From Acanthamoeba sp. SK_2022b (Eukaryota; Discosea; Longamoebia; Acanthamoebidae), in assembly GCA_027943245.1 (NCBI GenBank), contig JANDJZ010000485.1:1-36050 (forward strand): DNA of 36,050 nt. The letters run 5' to 3'. This document shows positions 31,303 through 36,050 of the stretch, piece after piece. The notes below the pieces were generated by a model. The model was not told the origin of the DNA. It made no database searches and saw only the letters and a program-made list of their open reading frames with translations. Each line of letters opens with the position of its first letter. The first letter of the stretch is position 1. Position numbers and translations under genes: made by a program.

Positions 31303-33364
31303 CGCGCAGCTTGGTGGGTGAGAAGACGGGTGAGAGCGAGGGGGCCGAGTGGCACCGATGCATCAACTGGAGAACGAACCGGCTGCTTCTGCCCGCCGTC
31401 CTCGGTCTCCACCACCTTGGACATGAACGCGTTGCGGTTGTCGCTGCTGTCCTTCATCACGTTCCCGAGCGTGCGCAGAGCCTACGCACGGGCACGCACT
31501 GCCATGAGTAGAGCTGCGCGACGACAAAGGCAGCGGGGGGGGAGAGCGTGGCGCGGTGTGGCGTACGCGTGAGCGGACGGCGGGGGAGTTGATGCGGGAC
31601 AGCGCGAGGTGCATGACCAGGTCCAGCAGTCCGTGCTTCCTGATGGCAGTCTGTGAACGGGAGTGGCGCGTGAGGCATTCATCAACAACCCACGCGAGTC
31701 GGAGGAGGAGGAAGGGAGGAAAGCGCGGGGGGGGGGTTCGGGTGTACCTGGTTGGTCGAGGTGTTGGGGTTGTGCGCCGAGACGAGCAGAGAGATGGTGT
31801 CGAGCGCGAGCAGCAGGATGGCCGCCCTTTCCTCGGTGAGGAACCACTGGTCGGTTTGACCCAGGCGAAGCAGCGGAGGCAGGCGCTGGATGCACGACGT
31901 CTCTCTGAAGTAATTCTTCGCATTCCAGAATGACACAATGCAGAGTTGACCGTCAGTTGAAGGGCAACTTTGTGATTGAATGAAAGAATGAATACAGACG
32001 TGAGAGAGAAACAACGAAAGGAGGGGGGGCACCTGGTTGGACACGTTGCCGGCGATCAGCGCGTTCATCAGGTTCAGGGCGTCCTGCACCACGATGCCGC
32101 CCTCGGCAGCACCCTAGCGAGCGCGTACATGAAGCGAGGAGAGAGAGAGAGGTAAGATGAGATGAGATGCCGCTAACGCAAAGCAAGGTGGCCGAGTGAG
32201 GTACCTCGGCGTCGATGACGAAGAACAGCTTCTCGAAGGCGCCCTCGAAGGCGACGATCTTCTGGATCTCCTGATTGGAGTGCGCCAGGTGCGTCAGGAG
32301 AAGCAGGCCCTCTGGGTGAAAAAAAAAAACAAATCAATTAATTAAGTGCCCATTCAATATGAAAATAAATAATAAATAATAAACGTAATAAAAACGAACC
32401 GTTGCGCACGCTCTCGCGGTGGTCCACGAGAAGGTCCATCAAACGAGACACGCCCATCTGGGCACGAAGAATGTACTCCTGAAGAGAGCGAGACGAGGTG
32501 CGCGTGCAGTCAGCAAAACGAGAGGGAGGGAGGGAACCCGACGTGTGAACGAATCGAGCGTGTACCTGGAGAGTGGAGGCCTTCTGCTGGATGAGGGTGG
32601 TGAGGAGCTGGGCGGTATTGAGGCGCACGTAGGACTCCTTCTCTTCGAGCAGGGCCAAGAGGACGCCCACATACTCCTCCTCCTCCACAAACTGGCCCGC
32701 GTTGTAAAGCTCCACGTAGCCCGCGGCCCCTTCCGCCTCCTTCACAACACGAAACGGTCACCACACAACATATGGGCACACACACAAGAATACAGAGAGA
32801 GAGAGAGAGTGAGAGAGGGAAAGCAGCACGTGTGAGACTACATGAGGCAGGCAAGGAAAGGCGTGGAAGGAGAGGGAGACCTCGGGTGGAACGGGCTTGC
32901 AGATGAGGTAGAGGGTCTCCAAGGCGTCACACACGGTGTCGAGGCTGTTGCGATCCGGCTTGAGCGCGCCCACGAGGTCGGGAATCGCCTTGCCCAACTC
33001 CTGTTGAAGCACGTGCCAGCCCCACGGGCAGGATAGCGTCAGTCACGACACGCCACGAGATAGAGGGTGGACAGTTGAAGGGCATGAAAAAGGCGAGGTA
33101 GTAGTGGCGCGAGTAAAGAGAGATGGAAAACAATCGCTAGGCTAGAGATTGAGAATGGGTAATAATTTGATAAGGAAGAAGAGGGAGGACCTCATGGGTG
33201 GCGCGCGAGTGAGCATGAGCCCGAAGGAGCTTGATCACACGGCTGCGCTCGTCAGGGGTGGTCGCAGCGCGCAGGCGAGCGGCCAGCTGCTGTACGCTGG
33301 CCAAAAGCGAGGCATCAGGGAGTGGCGCAAGGATGCCACTCATTCGGCCCAACCATGATGTCAT
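28287..33364 (-). CDS. p115/Uso1-type vesicle tethering factor, 20 exons
   Basis: Golgi tether that links COPI/COPII vesicles to cis-Golgi membranes with GM130/Rab1 partners. Exons from 33364-33191, 33000-32881, 32739-32566, 32478-32400, 32311-32205, 32112-32033, 31915-31748, 31650-31567, 31481-31380, 31204-31074, 31006-30914, 30783-30723, 30615-30479, 30368-30293, 30198-30071, 29945-29731, 29610-29231, 29087-29010, 28891-28777, 28696-28287. About 970 residues, as expected for p115. The N-terminal two thirds are armadillo-like: V-C-D-A-L-E-T-L-Y-L-I-C, V-V-Q-D-A-L-N-L-M-N-A-L, F-R-E-T-S-C-I-Q-R-L-P-P-L-L, A-L-R-T-L-G-N-V, G-W-F-A-G-C-V-L-S-Y. The C-terminus is coiled coil, ending L-E-E-E-Q-E-E-L-L-I-A-L-A-K-L-E with Gln/Leu repeats. 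One base is missing in exon 6 (near 32100) relative to the frame; introns after exons 12, 17 and 18 begin with GC. Confidence 0.9.
29095..29139. repeat. (CA)n microsatellite in p115 intron
   Basis: About 22 CA units immediately upstream (on the gene strand) of exon 18. Confidence 0.95.
29953..30020. repeat. (CG)n(CA)n microsatellite in p115 intron
   Basis: Seven CG units then about 27 CA units, in the intron before exon 16. Alternating CG/CA is a classic Z-DNA-prone sequence. Confidence 0.95.
31228..31300. repeat. (CA)n microsatellite in p115 intron
   Basis: About 35 CA units with one GA interruption near 31238, in the intron before exon 10. Confidence 0.95.
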
Positions 33365-33835
33365 CTTCCTTGATCAATCAACGATCGCAATCGAATCGAT
33401 GACCTAGCGCCTCACTCGGAATGAAAGGGGGCCAGGCGAATCTCACACCTCGCCGACGGTCACAAAGAAAATGATTTCTTTTGTGACGTCATGCCACGCC
33501 AGCCTCTGCTTTTTCCGTTGCATGGAAATTTCGGGTGCACGGATGCAAAGGAATGCGAAAAAGGCTGGAAGGAGGACAAGCAGGAGGGAAACGAAGTGGC
33601 CGAAAGATTGAAGTATTGGACATCTCGAGTACGCCAGCTTGAAAAAATTAGAAAAAAGTTAGAAAAAGAGAGATCGCGTTAGGCTCGCCTCTGGGGCCTA
33701 ACATCTTCATCTGCTAGCCCCCCTCAACCGCCAGCTCGGCAAAAACATCTTTCATCTTTGATTGGACCCCTCCTTCTGTCTTCTCTCGAGAAGATAGAAA
33801 ATTGTCGTTAATTGGTGTAACTGCTCGATTACGAA
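33365..33835. promoter_or_regulatory. Divergent promoter region, p115 and transcription factor genes
   Basis: 471 bp between two head-to-head starts. A 63-codon plus-strand frame at 33491-33682 (Lys/Glu-rich, helix-like end L-E-K-I-R-K-K-L-E-K-E-R) could be an upstream ORF, with little support. TGACGTCA occurs at 33484-33491, a perfect CRE/ATF-type palindrome. Confidence 0.45.
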
Positions 33836-36050
33836 ATGGACACCCAGACTCTGCAAGACGACCTTCAGGAGCTCATCAACCTTCTGCAAGGCCTTAACCC
33901 CCAACATCTGGCCACTGTGACTCAATTCCTGCGGCACCGGCCAGAGGATCTGCTACTTGGCCAATTGAGCGAATTGCTGCGCGATGCAACGCCTGCCCAA
34001 GTGGACCGACTCGTAACTCTAAACTCGTCCACCAACGCTCAACCTCCTCCCGGCGTGCCCAAGCCTAAAAGCGAAAATGGAGAAGGAGACGATCAACATC
34101 AGCTGCAGGACGGCCAGGACGACTCCACAGCGTCCCAGGCTGATAGGGAAGCGATCGACAAGCTGCCCAAGGAGATGGTGGCGTCGTTCGGCCTGCTCGT
34201 GCAGGTCTACCAGCTCTACCAGCTCCTCAATCGACTCTCCATCCTGCAGCTCATGAAGATCTTTGAATTCGTGCCCTCGGGCCCGCAAGTGCAGCAGCTC
34301 CAACTGCTCCAGCAGCTCCAGCAGCTGCTCGGCCAGCTCCTGCCCGAGACCCTCGCCTCCCTACACCAAGAGCTTGCGTCGGCCGAGGCCGGCCGCGAGC
34401 AGACCGTCCTCTCCCAGCTGCTCCAGCTGCGCAAGGAGCACTTCCACCTCTACCAGCCCCTGCGCATGCTCCTCCAGCTCGATCTGGACGATCTCCTCGC
34501 CCTGCAAGACGCGCTCCCGCGGCTGCAGCCGGTGCAAATGCTTCAGCTGCTCGCCCTCCTCCAGCTCCAGCCCTTTGACGTGCTCGAGCTCAAGCGCATC
34601 CTCCACGCCTCGCGCCTGTCCTCTGCCCACGACTCCCTCGTAGACGACCTCGGCAGCCTCCTGCCGCCGCCCACTTCGGTCCCGGCCGAGCCCACGCCGC
34701 CGGCAGCGACGCCGGCTGCCCTCCCGGCTCTGCCACAGCCTCAGGCGCCGCAGCAGCAGCAGCTCCTGGGCGGCGTGGGGCTGGCCGTGGCCGGCGCCCC
34801 GCCGACCCCTCACGCTACTCCCGCGCCGCCCGTGCCTCACGCTCCCAGGTACGCGCCTGGCGCCCCTACTCGAGCCCCGTTGTCTTTGTGCACGCGCGTG
34901 TGGCTTCTTCTTTCTCTTTTTCTATCGGATTCACTCTCGCCTTCTTCTACTTCTATTGCTACGACTACAATGCCGCCTACTGCGCGTTCCCTTCTACTTC
35001 TATTTCAATTTCTATTACTACTACCTACTACGTTATTCCTGCTTCTACTATTCTGTGGCGCGCTGTACATACGAACGTCGCCTTTCATCACCGCCTCGTC
35101 GTCGTAACGCACTGATGACGTCACGGTCTTGGCGCTCGTGGCCTCTTTCTTTGCGTCTTCTTATCGCGTGCGTCGATTATTACCGTTTTGTTGCAGAGCG
35201 AGACCGCTGCTGCGCATCGTGGAGCAGCCGCCCGAGAAGTCGGTGTACAAGCGCAACCTCAAGCCCAACCCGACGCTCCAGCTCGTGGAGGAGGAGCTCG
35301 GCATGGAATCCAACCTCTACATCGCGCCCGTGCTCATTCGCTGCGACACGCTCGAGGAGAAGAACAAACTCCTGACCGGCAACAAGCCAGTCAAGGTACA
35401 CCGCTCGACGCGCCTTCACACACACACACACTCGTTCGCTCGTTCGCTTGCTTTCGAGCAACGCGGAGGAGGCGCATCTCGGTTCGTGTGCTCACCGCGC
35501 GTGTCGCAGGTCGCGCCAGGGCGCGTCGTTTCCTTCCGAAGGCTCAAGATCATGGCGACCTCGCACCAACAAGGCGAGTCGCTCTTTGCCATTCGGTTCG
35601 AGCTCAGAAGGTACCACTAATCGATCCGAGACCAAGAGAGAGAGAGAGAGGGAGGGAGGGAGACTCGCTTCGATCGCCGCGCTGCCTGAGCACAACTCAC
35701 AACCCACACGTCGCCCATCAGGTATCACGGTAACGAGTACGAGATATTGGACTACGTCCAGTCCAACCCGGTCTGCGTGCTTTCGCACTCGACCCAGCTG
35801 CGCCCTGTATCGTCCATGACCCCGTCCGTCACCGAGGTATCACCCCCTCCCCCCGGTCGTCTCCCGGCTCTTGCAAGGACGCTCGAGTGCGGAGATCGTC
35901 TGCCCTTTATCTTTGTCTTTGTGGTGACGCCGTCGTGTCTGACGAGCTCGTCGCCGCCACACCAGGTGATCCCCTACAGTGGTACCACTGCCGGCGGCAC
36001 GCGCGTGGCGGTGTTGGGCACCAACTTCGTCGACAGTCCCTCTGCTCGAG
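33836..36050 (+). CDS. Probable transcription factor: Leu/Gln-rich N-terminus, Ig-fold domain, IPT/TIG (partial)
   Basis: Exons 33836-34848, 35197-35395, 35510-35610, 35722-35836 and 35966 to beyond the window; phases agree. The N-terminal 340 residues are very rich in Leu and Gln (VQQLQLLQQLQQLLGQLL), helical, then Pro/Ala-rich. Exons 2-4 give P-L-L-R-I-V-E-Q-P-P-E-K-S-V-Y-K-R-N, L-Y-I-A-P-V-L-I-R-C-D, V-V-S-F-R-R-L-K-I-M-A-T-S, F-A-I-R-F-E-L-R, and S-N-P-V-C-V-L-S-H-S-T-Q-L, a layout like Rel/CSL/p53-type DNA-binding beta sandwiches (F-x-x-L-x-I...R-F...S-x-P-I). Exon 5 opens an IPT/TIG domain: V-I-P-Y-S-G-T-T-A-G-G-T-R-V-A-V-L-G-T-N-F. IPT following such a domain is typical of Rel/NFAT/CSL factors. 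DNA binding is inferred, not shown. Confidence 0.6.

Noticed and set aside
31921..31932. CATTCCAGAATG in a p115 intron as another transposon palindrome
   Set aside because: Only the core is shared, single copy, far from the element; likely chance.

Overview
The window looks like nuclear DNA of an intron-rich, GC-rich amoebozoan, most likely Acanthamoeba. Genes have many short GT-AG introns, often carrying long (CA)n/(TG)n tracts. The host proteins are eukaryotic (tRNase Z, a GT8 glycosyltransferase, a CPA2 antiporter, p115/Uso1), and the split 5S rRNA matches the Acanthamoeba 5S sequence as I remember it. The species call is inference; no database was searched.

Layout. 1-844: 3' end of a long-form tRNase Z gene. 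845-1460: a (GT)n tract and a possible coding remnant. 1461-8223: a 6.76-kb DNA transposon bounded by 19-bp terminal inverted repeats and the 5-bp duplication TGTCA. It carries two divergent, decaying, spliced genes: a beta-class (motif IV before motif I) DNA methyltransferase with a C-terminal Cys-rich finger on the minus strand, and a transposase-like gene on the plus strand. About twelve copies of the near-palindrome GTATTCCAGAATAC lie in its introns and flanks, four pairs of them 28-31 bp apart. 8265-9381: a disrupted MORN-repeat gene. 9382-10816: AT-richer accessory DNA with a degraded 5S relic and a GTTACCCA-type tandem repeat. 10817-10889: tRNA-Lys(CTT).

11137-17327: a 5S rRNA gene split by a 6.06-kb non-LTR retrotransposon (ORF1 with RRM-like region; ORF2 with APE endonuclease, reverse transcriptase, RNase H and zinc knuckle), flanked by a 15-bp duplication of 5S sequence. 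The element has two in-frame TGA codons in ORF2, so this copy is probably dead.

17563-36050 is ordinary host DNA: a GT8 glycosyltransferase with C-terminal membrane segments (IPUT1/PGSIP6-like), a K+/H+ antiporter of the CPA2/CHX type, a type I membrane protein of unknown role, a 97-residue small protein, the Golgi tether p115/Uso1 (20 exons, three GC-AG introns), and the 5' part of a likely Ig-fold/IPT transcription factor that runs off the end.

The items I rate highest are the methyltransferase-bearing transposon with its paired intronic sites, and the retrotransposon sitting precisely inside a 5S gene. The host genes do not form a pathway; they are separate eukaryotic transcription units.
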